This document shows positions 23,247 through 34,726 of a stretch of 64,000 nt of DNA, one piece after another. Position 1 is the stretch's first letter. Every line of letters begins with the position of its first letter. Made by a program: the position numbers and the translations under genes. The notes under the pieces are model-generated. The model was given only the letters and a program-made list of their open reading frames with translations. It was not told where the DNA came from and searched no databases. The stretch comes from Agelaius tricolor (taxonomy: Eukaryota > Chordata > Aves > Passeriformes > Icteridae), in the NCBI GenBank assembly GCA_023055355.1, contig JALJCS010000034.1:3176001-3240000 (forward strand). The letters are read 5' to 3'.

Positions 23247-26000
23247 TTCTCTAAATAAAGCTTCTTAGGTGCTGGATATTGAAACTGAGAACTGGCATCT
23301 CTGGAGTATTTCCTAAGGATTGTTTAAAACCATTACCTGAGTCAGTTATTATTACATTAATCAGCACCAAATTCAAAAAGGAAAATAAACAAAAACAACA
23401 ATGCAACCCACAAAGCAACCAAAACAGCCCAGGGAAAATGAGAATTTCACCTCATATAAACTTGAAATTATGTTAAATTCCAGGACAACTGGATGTCACG
23501 CTGTAACTGTGATACAATGACTGTCTCTACATATAAGCAAACTCTGCAGTTTGTAGTCTCTGTAGACACTCTGTGTATAGTCTTGCCATCTAATTGGCGA
23601 TTTATCTTGTTCAAAATGAAAGTTTTCTTCACCTAAAGAAATGTGTCAGTAGCTCCTGCTGGTGCAAAGTGTTACACCAGACTTGTGCCTCTTGCTGCTT
23701 CACTGCTCAGCCAGTCTGCTGCTGCTCGGCCTCAATTCTCTAGAGGCAGTTTAGTTGTAACCATGGGACTTAGTATGTAAAATAACTCATTTAGTGGAAT
23801 TAAAAGTACATTTCTGAGCTAATAACTGGATAGTATGCAAGGTATATGATCTGCTCTCTATTTGGGGACTGAGAAAGCAAATTGAAAGGTCAGCTGAACT
23901 TAGAATGTTCAGCTGGGCACTTAAAGGCTGGGCATGCAGGTTAGTAGTACAGATATTTGTTAAATGCATTTCTTTAAAATAATACTGTAATTCTCTGATA
24001 CCTGTGTCATAAATCTAGGAACTGCAGGTGATGATACAGAATAATCAATATCATTCATTCGGATGACTTATGCATCCTTGAGAGAGGGTAAGTCATCTAC
24101 TGTGTAGGGTTTTTCCAGCTGCTGATAATCAGACTTCCAAAAAATCAATGCTTGGAGAAAGAATTCAGGTATTGCAGCAAAGGACTGCAGGCTGTACTTC
24201 TTCGGGTAATGAAAGTATCCAAAGGGGCCATCTCTTTCAATTCACTAAGGTTCTTTCTAGCTTAACTAACATATATAACACATGTAACCATTATGTTAGT
24301 CTCAGTTATTCTGTGTAAATAGAATTCTGTGTAAAAAAGGTTTTGATAATGCTTTCTCTCTCAGCCCAAAAAAATAGTCCTTCAGTCTACAAAAGGATGC
24401 TGTCCTTTGTGCCATGAGAGCACATACCTGTGAATTTGAAGCTGTGCTTAGTCAGACTTCTAAGTGTGTTTGTTCATGTTCACCTTATGAACATGTGAGG
24501 TAGGGGTTATCTTTTTCTGATGAAGCCTCACTTCCTCCCAATTTAGGTTTCTTTCCTTGATAAAGATGCTACTACCATTCACACCACAAAATACATTTTC
24601 TGAGGCTCTACAGCAGATAATCAGAGAAATGAAGCTCCTGCAGTCCAATAGTCTTGGCCATATGTGTGAAAAGTTTATAAAGGCTTTAGGTTTAAAGGGT
24701 TTGGCTGCTGAAATGAGCTTCTAGGCATTGAGTAAGAGTTTGATCTGACGATGGAATGGTCCCAGTTTCAAGAGTCTTTTCTTCATCGTGTTGCAGACTT
24801 CTTCAGTGTCTGCTAGAGGCCAGTATCATGGGTTCAGGCTGCCCTGCTGCTCTGAAGGCTAACAGGCAGAGATGGTTGGGCTGGAAGCTTTGCCTGCTTC
24901 CTGCTCTTGGAAGTTAGCTCAGATGCCAGCCCTTGTTTCCTGATGGACAATCTTTTGCTGCCTATCATCATGAAAGAATTCATCCAGAACTTACTGGAAG
25001 TACTAATAAATTGGTGCTACCAAGAATTCCCTCTGTTAGCAGAAATCCAGGGTGCTTCTCCAGCACCGTCAGTCTTTGGCTTGCAAAAATTGTTTCCAGT
25101 CTTGAGCTCAAGGTTCTAGCTCAGGTTGTGTCCCTGAGGCCCAACCTACTCAGAAACCTTCCCAGAAAAATCTAACCCTCCTCTCCAGCAAGGCCTTTAA
25201 TTTCCAGCCAACTTGCTGGATTGTCGAGGCTCAGAGGGTGAACAGCTGAGGGTTTTTCACTGTTAATTATGCAAATTAGGGTCCACAAAACTTTCCTTGG
25301 ACTTTGCTCATTCATAAAAGACTCAAATGATCTCATTTATTTTAAGTGCTGAAAAGCACTTAAAGCTCTGTGTGTTTCAGCATTGCTTCCGTGGCCTCTT
25401 GGCTGGCCCCAGCCAAAGGAATGGAATGCAAAGAGCATTTCTCTGGAATCACAGTGCTCCTGAGCAGCCTGCTAACTCTGGTAAAACATGTGCTTCATGG
25501 TGCCTGGTGCCAGGGCTTCAGGAACTCCTCTCTGCCATGAGAAGTGACTTGGCTGTCTCCAGGCCACAGCTCTGCCCCTGCCCTGGGAAAAGGGCACAGA
25601 GGAAGCGCTGGAACAAACTGAAAAAAAATTAGAGATTTTACCACTTGAAGTCAAGAAACCAGTCATTACTGATGCACATTAAAAAGTGTCAGGTTAGTAC
25701 CGGACAGATACCTTGTAGTGCCCTTGTTTATCTATCTTGTTGTTTCAGTTATTTCTCTAATTTTCTCTTAGGCCAGCAATAGACTTGGAGTTTAAAGTTG
25801 TTGGCTGTTGTGATTTCATGACCATATTAGCCACTCTTCTTATTACATTTAGTGGCTTGGTAAATTAGCTGATTGAATTGTTCAGTAGATTTACTTTTGG
25901 TCTGTAAAAAAAGCCTCTTTTAATCTGAAATGTAATTGATTACAAAGCTATGCCCTTCATATCTTTCATATAAGAACTTGGTGTTATTTGCTACCCAGTA
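23247..26000. other. No gene recognised
   Basis: Contains an A-rich patch near 23380-23430, the inverted repeat at 24475, and modest frames of at most 101 codons (25327-25632, plus). Nothing supports a gene. Confidence 0.45.
24475..24495. repeat. Short inverted repeat CATGTTCA-5-TGAACATG
   Basis: Eight-base perfect arms surround a CCTTA spacer. TGTTCA and TGAACA resemble half-sites of nuclear receptors, but here they are everted relative to a glucocorticoid-type element. No function is established. Confidence 0.45.
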
Positions 26001-27060
26001 TTTTCCAAGTAAAATGAGTATAATTAAATTCTTAATTAGCTGAAGCATATTTTTTATTTAATGGTGTCTTAATTACTCAAAGAATTCTATATTGTCCGTT
26101 TGGGGAATTGCTCCCAAAAGATTAGCATTTATCATACTGGAAAACCCATTTTAATTGATTGTTCGGGTGGCTGCTGGCCAGTTTTTATTGTTAATGCTCT
26201 TACAAAGGCTAAGGCCTGCATGCTAGAGAAGTAACTACGGGAGGTGGACTTGGATGTCAGAAATCCAAAAGTTTTTTGGTTTTTTTTTTCAGTTTAAAGG
26301 GTTTTTTATGACTGTATTTAGATAGGGTCTTTTTTGCACATAGGAAATGCTTATTTCTGAAAACAAATGAAATTTTATGTAGGTAAGAATATTAGCATGA
26401 AATCTTGTAGATGTAAAGATAAAAAAAAATATATTTATGTCCCTTAGGTTATATGAATCATTACTAATTATTTTAATTAACGGCTTAGTTAACCAATTCC
26501 AATTGGAAGGTGCTGGCATAATACAAGCTGTTATCACTGGTTGTTTTGGTACATAAGTACCAATTAATATTGCCTACATCTAGGGCTAATTGCTTGAAAA
26601 GATATATTTAATTAAAGGAAACAATGCTGGAATTTGTATAGATGCTTTTCCCTTCCAATAGGCTTCTGCTCCTACTGCACATAATGGGGGAAAGTGCAGG
26701 ATCAGGCCAAAAATAGTGTTCTGTGCTTTTTTAATTTCATTTGTATGTTTTTAATCTCTGGTTGACCAATGTTCACCTAAATGTTATGTAACATTTCCTC
26801 TTTTTCCAGAGCAGTAATATAACCAAAAGAACCCCACCCAAAAAATACTTTTTAGCATGTTTGTAGCAATATTTCATCATGAGAAAGCTCTAGTGGGGAG
26901 TAAAGAACTGTTAAAACCTTAATCCATGACTCAATTTCCATGATTATGCTAAAGGAAATGAAATTGTCAACTTTAATTACTTTTACACTTAGACTATAAC
27001 AATGATTTTGCATGAGCAGAACATTGTAATGTCTTTTCTTTGTGTATAATTATTACCATT
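26001..27060. promoter_or_regulatory. AT-rich, homeodomain-motif-rich block
   Basis: The block is dense in TAATTA/TTAATTA motifs (TCTTAATTAGCTGAAG, TTTTAATTAACGGC, TATTTAATTAAAGG, AACTTTAATTAC) with long stretches free of low-complexity runs. This is the texture of developmental enhancers and ultraconserved elements in vertebrate gene deserts. The only frame of size (82 codons, minus, 26289-26537) looks like noise. Conservation is not shown. Confidence 0.25.
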
Positions 27061-30000
27061 AGAAGGAGTAGGGAGGAAGAGGTACATGGCATTTAAGGGA
27101 TGAGGACAGAGAAAAAAGCAAAATTAGATGGTATCAGGGACTCCTGGAAAAACTTCCTTATGTCAGAGTAACATTTTTGGATATTGTGAAGATGAGACGA
27201 TTTCTCACATGGCTTTAAGGGAAGGTACATACTCAGGGCAGCATCTGAGGAAAGCATAAATCATCATCTCTAAAGATTTACTGTCCTTTGAAGAGCCCTG
27301 GCATAGCAATTCTGTGGCCTCTGCCACACCTGTTACCCTTTCATGAGCTGAGATGGAGCTGGCCCACAGAACACGGTGATTTTGGGTGAGGTCAGAAATT
27401 ACTCTTTGTTCTCACAGGGGGTTATCATTCAAGGGTTGCTGAAATCTCAGTTACTCCTTAACCTCTGTGTGTTGATGGCAGCCAAAACTCTGAGTAAGGG
27501 AATAAAGAATAAATAGGTAATTCAAGGAAAATTCCTTGTCTCCAGCTGGATTTTTCTGGAGAATCTTTGACTTGACTGTGAACTTGAGTTTTTCCTTCTG
27601 CCCCTCAAACATCTCATTTACTGTTAGCTGGGCCAGTGTGAGAACAGTTGCTTCTCTAGGTCAGCCACTTGTTCATATCTAATTTATTTTTCTATGTGTT
27701 CTGCCTTACTATTGTTTTTTGTGCCTTTCTGTGTATAGATTACAGTAATTATAGAGAAATACCAAACCAGATCTCCCACAGGCTAGAGATGCAAGGTCTT
27801 GAAAACATCTCCTTGTGATGTTTCTCAGCGGGATCCATTTCATCATTACGAAATTATTGCAGGAAACCACAGCTTTTTGCCCATGACTCCAGACAATAAT
27901 ATGTGATGAATACTCTGGTAAAAGAACAGTGAGCTAAGACTGGTAAAGCAAAGTCTGCAGCTAGGAAAAACAAAAACTGTGGCTTTCAATATTTTGGTTA
28001 GAATAGTAACTTGTTCTGTGCCAAGTACAGGATGAAGCAAAGAATCAGATTAAACCTAAGAACATCAGTGTGTTTGCAATGGCAAAAGATGCACAAGGAG
28101 ATAATTCATTTCTGAATTGCTTGATTTAAAAGGTACTTCATCTTCATATCAGAAACTTTGCTTTATGTAATGAAAAATCACACCATTTTCAAAGCAGACA
28201 AAATAGGAAGGAGACACAGGTGGGCTGTTTATTTTGAGATATAAAAGCTATGGAAGGGACATTTAGATTGATGGGAAAGCAGAACAAGCTTTTATCCAAG
28301 GAAAGGTATTTTTCCTTGTCACACATGAAGGGTTTGTATTTATTTCTCCATTAAAACCAAAAAGACAGGGGACATTTAGTGGTAGAACAAAATAAGTGAT
28401 ACAGAGAAGATGTGATCTTGCTTTATGTGAATTTTCATTGTGTAGAAGTTCAGGCAATGACAACACTTCTTAAGATTTCTTCAAAATTCATGTTTCATGT
28501 TTGCCTTTAATCTGATGTCAATAGCATGATTTCATTTGCTCTTTATCTCTGTAATAGGCTATTTAATATTTAAGTGCTTGCTTGCTGCTTTTTCCTTATA
28601 GAAAGCTCCAAATCTGATTCCAGATCCCTGTCTCAATTTTTGACACAAAGAAAAGCAGATTGTAAAAATAACAAGTGAGCTTTTAGGAGTGTAAGAGTTT
28701 GAATGGTCAGAGAGGTGGGCTTTCCTTCTCCCATCTGATGTGTAACCTGTTGCTTACCCTCACGCTTTAAACTTTACCTGGGAAACCAGAGTGAATTATC
28801 CCAATTTCCATTTATCGATACTTTACAGTTCCCATCTTGAGTCTTTGCATCATTCACCTGTCTATCCCTGCTGTATTTGTACATACATCTGCCTGGGATT
28901 TGGTGTGCGTTTTGGGCACAGTCTGCTTTTGATAAAAGGTGACCTTTTGTTTTGGTTGTTTGGCAGACTTGAGTGCTAATAAGCTGAAGGATGAGGTGTT
29001 TAATGAGTCCTGTGTATAGAAATAATGACGGATGGCTTATTTGGAATTCTACAGACACAGCATGGCCAGGCATGCTGAGGAATGCCTGGAACTGCACCAG
29101 CCTTACAGTGGGAAGCTTATTGATTACACAGAGACAGGGTACATTTTAATAATTTTTGGAACACTGTACTGCCTCAGGTTCTAAAATCCATTAAAGGAGG
29201 ACTTATGAACTTCGTTTAAACCCGGATCCTAAATTGTTTCTTGGTGTACAGTCAACAGCAGCTTTGTGAGATCAATCACAGTTACTAAGGTGTATTAAAA
29301 TCAAGTTGTTTGATTTTAATTGCTGGTATGCCTGACTCTCTGTGAGGCAGCTGTTCATAAAGCTAAATTGCTTTTCTGCCAGGCAGGAGTTTCATTTCAC
29401 TTCATGGTAGATTTTTGCCTTATGCACTTAACCAGCATTTTGCTTTCCTTTCCTCCTCCTTCCCCCTCGCCCATGATTTTCATTTCTCTCCAGATAATTT
29501 GCTTAGTTTTGCCTTCTATCCTCATTAGCAGAAACTGCAGCCTTGCCAATGAGTCAGCTTTAATAAAGTAGTTGGATTGTTTGAATTATTAGTTAATGTA
29601 AAGGTGCAGACCTGGAGCTCTTTTTGGTAGTCTCTGTTAACCTGTGCTATATGAGCAGTTTTGCCTGCAGACTCCTAATCAGCTCATAAAATCGACTGGC
29701 TCTGTTGATGGATATATTGTGAAGAGATAGATTTATTTTCAATTCAGGTTGTATCCTATTTTCTGTTTAGCTGCCTGCATTTTCGTTTTCTGTGCTCTGG
29801 TTTTGTTGTTTGGTTTTTTTTTTTTTTTGGTAGGGGAATGCTATAAAGCCATTTCATAATTTCATTCTTGGTTTTGCATCTCCTGTCACTCTGTTTTGAT
29901 AGGGAAAAAATCCATGTTCAGTTTGTAACAAGTTATTTCCTTGCTCCTGTCTCTGAAGTTAATCATAGACTTTAGTATCAGAAAAGGAGGAACACACCTG

Positions 30001-31593
30001 AGTCTTGACCTCCTACATAATGTATTAAATATGGCTGTAGCCCTCATTTTCTTTCAGTAGAATGGGCTTATAAATAACCTTGCTGCTGCCCAGCATGGAC
30101 ACAAGATGCTGCTCTGTTCTGAAGAGTATTGGATGCTTTCCCATTTCCAGTCAATTGGAGGATTTTCTCTGTCCTTTGAGAGGCAATTGAAGCTTCTATA
30201 TCAGGTCAATACTTTCAGACTCATAGTAAATGCAGGGAGATAAGAATAAAATTACTGGTTTTCATTTATTTAAAGGCAACAGTTTTTGGGAAGAGAACAG
30301 GTGGATGCAAGAGACAGGTGAGCAAAAGCAGAACACTGAATTTTGGGGAAAGAGCAATGGTTCCAGCACAGCAGTTGAACAAGTGCTGAATTTGTGCATG
30401 GCATTACGGTAATGGCCTATTAGGGCAGTAAGTGGCAGCAGTTAGGGAGATTTGGACACGATGTCTGTGATTCTGGAGGCAAAGGCAGTCAGTGGCGCTG
30501 GAGCAAAGATGCATGGCTTTCAAACTTGAACACAACATAGAAAGTAATGTAATATTATCAAGAGCACCAGGAGTACACAGCACTGAGTAATTCTGTATTT
30601 AGATATTTTACTCAAATTTTTATCCTCGTGATATCCTTGACCCTGTAGATTTTAGATTTTAGCATGCTCTGTGGATTTTCCAACAGTTTCACTCCTGTGA
30701 AATAATGAAGGGGTTTTTTTCCATACGGATGATTCCCATAATTTCATGAGTTAAAGTTCAGATGTTACTTGTCTGTTTCTGCTTCGTTTCTCATTTTTCA
30801 TTTGTGTATATTCTGTGCCCCTTCTGTAGCAGATTTTAACATGCAGGTTGCAGGTGGAGAGGGGCAGAGGGACAGCACACACAGCTGTGGTGCTGGAAAG
30901 CTTGATACAAAGGGAGCTCTTCAGAACTCCCTTTTGCTTTTCTCCTGGCTGTATATAATAAATTGCATTGACTTTGGATTTTTGGGGGTTTTTAAGTGAA
31001 TAAAAAATGCTGGAAATGAGAAAAGCATTGTACAAATACAGCCATATTGCGCATCTCTTGAGATATTCTGAAGGCTGCAGTCCACTTTAGTGGGCCTCAG
31101 TGATTCACATAAAGCCCATCCCTTGCAGCTGCCCTGTTTCTCCTTAAGCTCCTCTTGTCAAGGCTTCCATGAAAGCAGAAAAAACCCAGAGTCATCTCCT
31201 GTGGCCTCCTGTCTGCTTCAAAAGGTTGTTAAAGCCACATTTCTATGTTTCCATGCTGAATTTCTGGAGATATCATCACTTAGCAATGCGGAGCGTGCCT
31301 TAGCTCATCCTTTTCTCACTTGTGTGCCTGCTGAACACCTTCTTCTGCTGGGTCTGCCTTCAAAGGCAAAGAAGGTTTGCAAAATTGAGCCAGTTTACAG
31401 GAGAGCCTGCTGTTTGCAGAGTTTGTTCTCTGAGGATTCCCTGGCTGTGGAATGCAGTCCCTCGCTGATCTCAAATAGCCTGAATTTGGTTACATGGTTT
31501 TGGGGTCAATAAATGGCTATGTCAATGCAACTTAGCTCTTAATTACCTGGAAGGATAAAATTGTAAACCAGAGGTGTGTTGAGATGTACTTAC
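27061..31593. other. No gene recognised
   Basis: Holds the 15-base T run at 29814 and a 140-codon plus frame (31090-31512) that is serine/leucine/cysteine-rich with no recognised domain. I saw no repeat bodies. Confidence 0.45.
29814..29828. repeat. T homopolymer, 15 bases
   Basis: A T run inside a generally T-rich stretch (GGTTTTGTTGTTTGG before it). No associated repeat body was recognised. Confidence 0.8.
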
Positions 31594-31823
31594 CCTCTAA
31601 GCAAAGTACCAATTTTCTTCCTTTAAAAATGCCCGACAAGCGACTGGTGGTGTTTAGGTAGATCTCTCCACAGAATTGCCAGATAGTAAAACTAAGATGT
31701 GATTTAACAGTTTTTCTCTGACTGGGCCAAACTCTGGAAAAGATATTTTGCTGTAAGAAGGGGAGCAAGAATTCCTTCTCTGTGCATGTAATCTGGGAGT
31801 CGTTGTTATGAATGACGAGCCAT
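31594..31823 (-). other. Candidate 230-nt exon on the minus strand
   Basis: On the minus strand GGGCTCTTCCAATTCAG forms an acceptor, with the exon starting at 31823. The exon ends at 31594 before an AGG|GTAAGTAC donor that is nearly ideal. One frame is open across all of it, about 76 codons, as part of a 106-codon frame (31532-31852) containing FLQQNIFSRVWPSQRK and GEIYLNTTSRLSGIFKGRK. Several CpGs survive in the block. I recognise no domain. It could be a real exon, a conserved element read as an ORF, or chance. Confidence 0.22.
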
Positions 31824-34714
31824 CTGAATTGGAAGAGCCCCGTGGCTCCCATATATCAACCAGCTACCATGGTGATGGACATTGTGTAAAAATCTCAGTC
31901 AAATAGAACCCTAGGATATTCTCCCTAGTCTTTATTATAAGTCCCAGGCAAACACTCCCAGAAATGAAAATCCTCTAGGCAATGTTAAATGTAACTCAAC
32001 CTTGACTTGCAGGAATTCATCTTCGGAATGGAAAAATTGTTTGTCTGTGTCCAATTAATTCTTGGCTTTCATTTGAAACTGCCAGAGACTTTGCCAACCC
32101 AGTTTTGATGGGTTTTATTTATGTAATATAAATCCTTGTCAGCTGAGAATTAGTCTCATATATTCATTGGAAAGGGGTTTTTTTTATTCATCAGCAACCT
32201 GGATGTTGTACGCAGGAGACCTGCAAATGCAAGAATCTGTCTCACCTTATGAGTCAGAGCTAAACCCTCTTTGAAGAGCTGTTGACCCAGCATGCCCCAT
32301 ACAGGCAGCAGGTAAACCAATGAAACATTGATTATTAATAGAAAACAGATAAATTTTCTTCTTCCTGCCTAAAACCCCTGCTAAAAAATAAGCTTCCTGA
32401 GTTCCTCAGCCTTATTTATATGAGGGAAAGTTTTCAATTTTTCCTGCTTGCAAGGTCTCTCAATTTTTTCTCCAAATGAGAAACAGTAATGACTGTAATG
32501 CTTTTGATCAAACACTTAAGACATATTGATGAGTGTTTTGAGAGTTATTGCAAGTTTCCTTTGCAGATTTTTCTTGGATTCATTCCAACATTTGGATTAG
32601 ATCTGTGGTTTCTTGCTGTTGTCAATTTTGATGTTATGCGCCAGTACAGATTTCCCACTCCTAATTTTTCTTTAGCATGGAGGAAGATGGGGTGCTGTTC
32701 CCATTATCAGCATGTGGACATCAATCCTACCTAGATTGTTTTGCTCCTGCCTGAACCTCATGCTGAGCTCTCAACTCTCTAGTGATTTGGCCAAGCCTAT
32801 AATAGAGTTCTCAGGAGCTGGAACCTGCTGGTTCACCATTGCTTTGGCAAGATGTTGATCTTCCACAGCAGCCTCGGGTGTTTGCTTTGACAGAGTGCCT
32901 GGGAAAGGTTATGTGTGTCCAGCAGGAGCCAGCCGTGGCTCGAGCAGCTACCTTTCCTTAGAGACCATTCATTTTTCTCATTTAAAGTGTGTGACCTGCA
33001 CTCTTCCCTGTTGCATGCCCTTCATGAGTTGCGTGCATTCCAGCTCAGGATTTTCACTGATGTGATGTGTCCGTGTCCTCCAGGAGACCTCTTAAGTCTG
33101 TGGAAAAAATCAGGACCAGATCCATAAAAATCCATAGAAATCAGTGTTGTTAGGAATGTGTCTTGGTCATGCTTAAGGAGAGATTTGAGAGAAATTTGAT
33201 TGATCAGAACCTCTTTAATGTTTTGCTTATTTATACAGAATTCTCCTTTTTCCCTACCTGTTTAACTGCTTCCAAATAATTCTTTCCAAAACCAGTTGTA
33301 GAGTAGAAAATGTACATCAAAAAACTGTGAACTGCAGAAAAAAATGATGCTGACCTTTCAGTCTTCCCTGAACATAGTTTGTATTTCGGCATTCTCTTGT
33401 TCTTTCGTGTGCTTTATAGCAAGTGAATGTGGAAGAGAACTATAATTTAGTATATAGAAAACTTTAAATTCATTTGCATAATTCTATATGTACAGGCTTC
33501 CGAAGGACAAATATGGGCAAGCACAGCTAGCTGCCTTTTTCTGCAAATACACAAGTATCCCAATGTGTATAATCATATAATGTACTATATAGTTTTCCCA
33601 TAATGCATAAAATACCTCAAAAGCATAAAATTGTTTGTTTTTTTAGTGAAAACTAATATCAGCAATTGTAGCATGAAAATAATGTGAAGTTTAAGAGAAT
33701 GCTCTTATAATCTGCAAATTACCGAACAAGCAAAAATAAAAGTTAAGCAATCAAAATGATAACATGAAGATTTTGAATTCTGAATCTTCAGTTTAAGACT
33801 TTATCCGCAGGTTGTATGAAGTCTGCCCTGAAATAAAGGAGCTGAATCTCCAGGAATCCCTTCATTAGAATAGGATGTGGGAGTTTGAGCCCTCCTAAGG
33901 AGCCAGAGCAGGCTGTGACCAGTTGTTGGAGGGGGAATTATCGGGTAGGCAGTGCCCTTCAGAAAAGGTGTGCACTAATCCCTTTGCTCTGCTCAGCGTG
34001 GGCAGGATCTCATCCAGAGTCCCTGGGCAGAGTCAGGACACTGCACTGCAAGGCAAAGTCTGTGCAGAATGAAGGGAAGCCATAGGAGACCAGGAAGAAC
34101 AAAGAGCCCCAAATCAGCCCTCTGGGGAAAGACTTCTGGAGCTACTTCACAGAGAGAAGATAAAGGGATGGTACGTGAAAGGTATTTTCAGCGTGGCAAG
34201 GGAGAAATTATGATATGCGTTATGGATAGGAAAAAAAATACACTTAAAACACAATTAAATTTATCTTGTACATTAGGAAAACTTCCTAGTGGAGAGGTTA
34301 ATTAAACATCGGAACAAGGTGGAGTTGAAATGAAAAGAAGTCGTTCTAAATAATAAAACAGAGCAGTGATAAAATCATAGAGCAAATGGGCTTCTTTTTG
34401 GTGTCCACACCAGGCAAATTCTTTGGCCGGAAAAACGGGTCTGCACCTGACTTCCCCTTCTCCAGCCCTTGCTTTGAGGAATGCTTTTGTGAGCTTAAGC
34501 AGTGGGAAGGGTGGCAGGGAGGACCTAGAGCTCCTCCTCTGGCTCTCTGCTCTTGGCTTGCAGCACCTTGTTCAGTCCAGACTGCTGTCACAGACCAGAC
34601 ACTGTGGCAAGTCAAGAGCAGACCACACTTGTCCCCCCGGGCAGGTTCTCATGGCCACATTGTTGGAATAATACGAATGGATTTAATTAACTCCCACCGC
34701 TGGAGAATTTGTGG
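31824..34714. other. No gene recognised
   Basis: The non-coding texture continues. The plus frame 34386-34760 (124 codons) overlaps an 89-codon minus frame. A minus-strand AAG|GTGAGA donor near 32246 ends a short open segment with a weak acceptor. None is convincing. Confidence 0.4.
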
Positions 34715-34726
34715 CTACACGTGTAG
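34715..34726. promoter_or_regulatory. Perfect palindrome CTACACGTGTAG containing an E-box
   Basis: A 12-bp self-complementary sequence is centred on CACGTG, the E-box core bound by bHLH-ZIP factors such as USF and MYC/MAX. It sits in a stretch with a few other retained CpGs (AATACGAATGG, CCACCGCTGG) and TTTAATTAAC nearby. Occupancy is inference. Confidence 0.35.
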
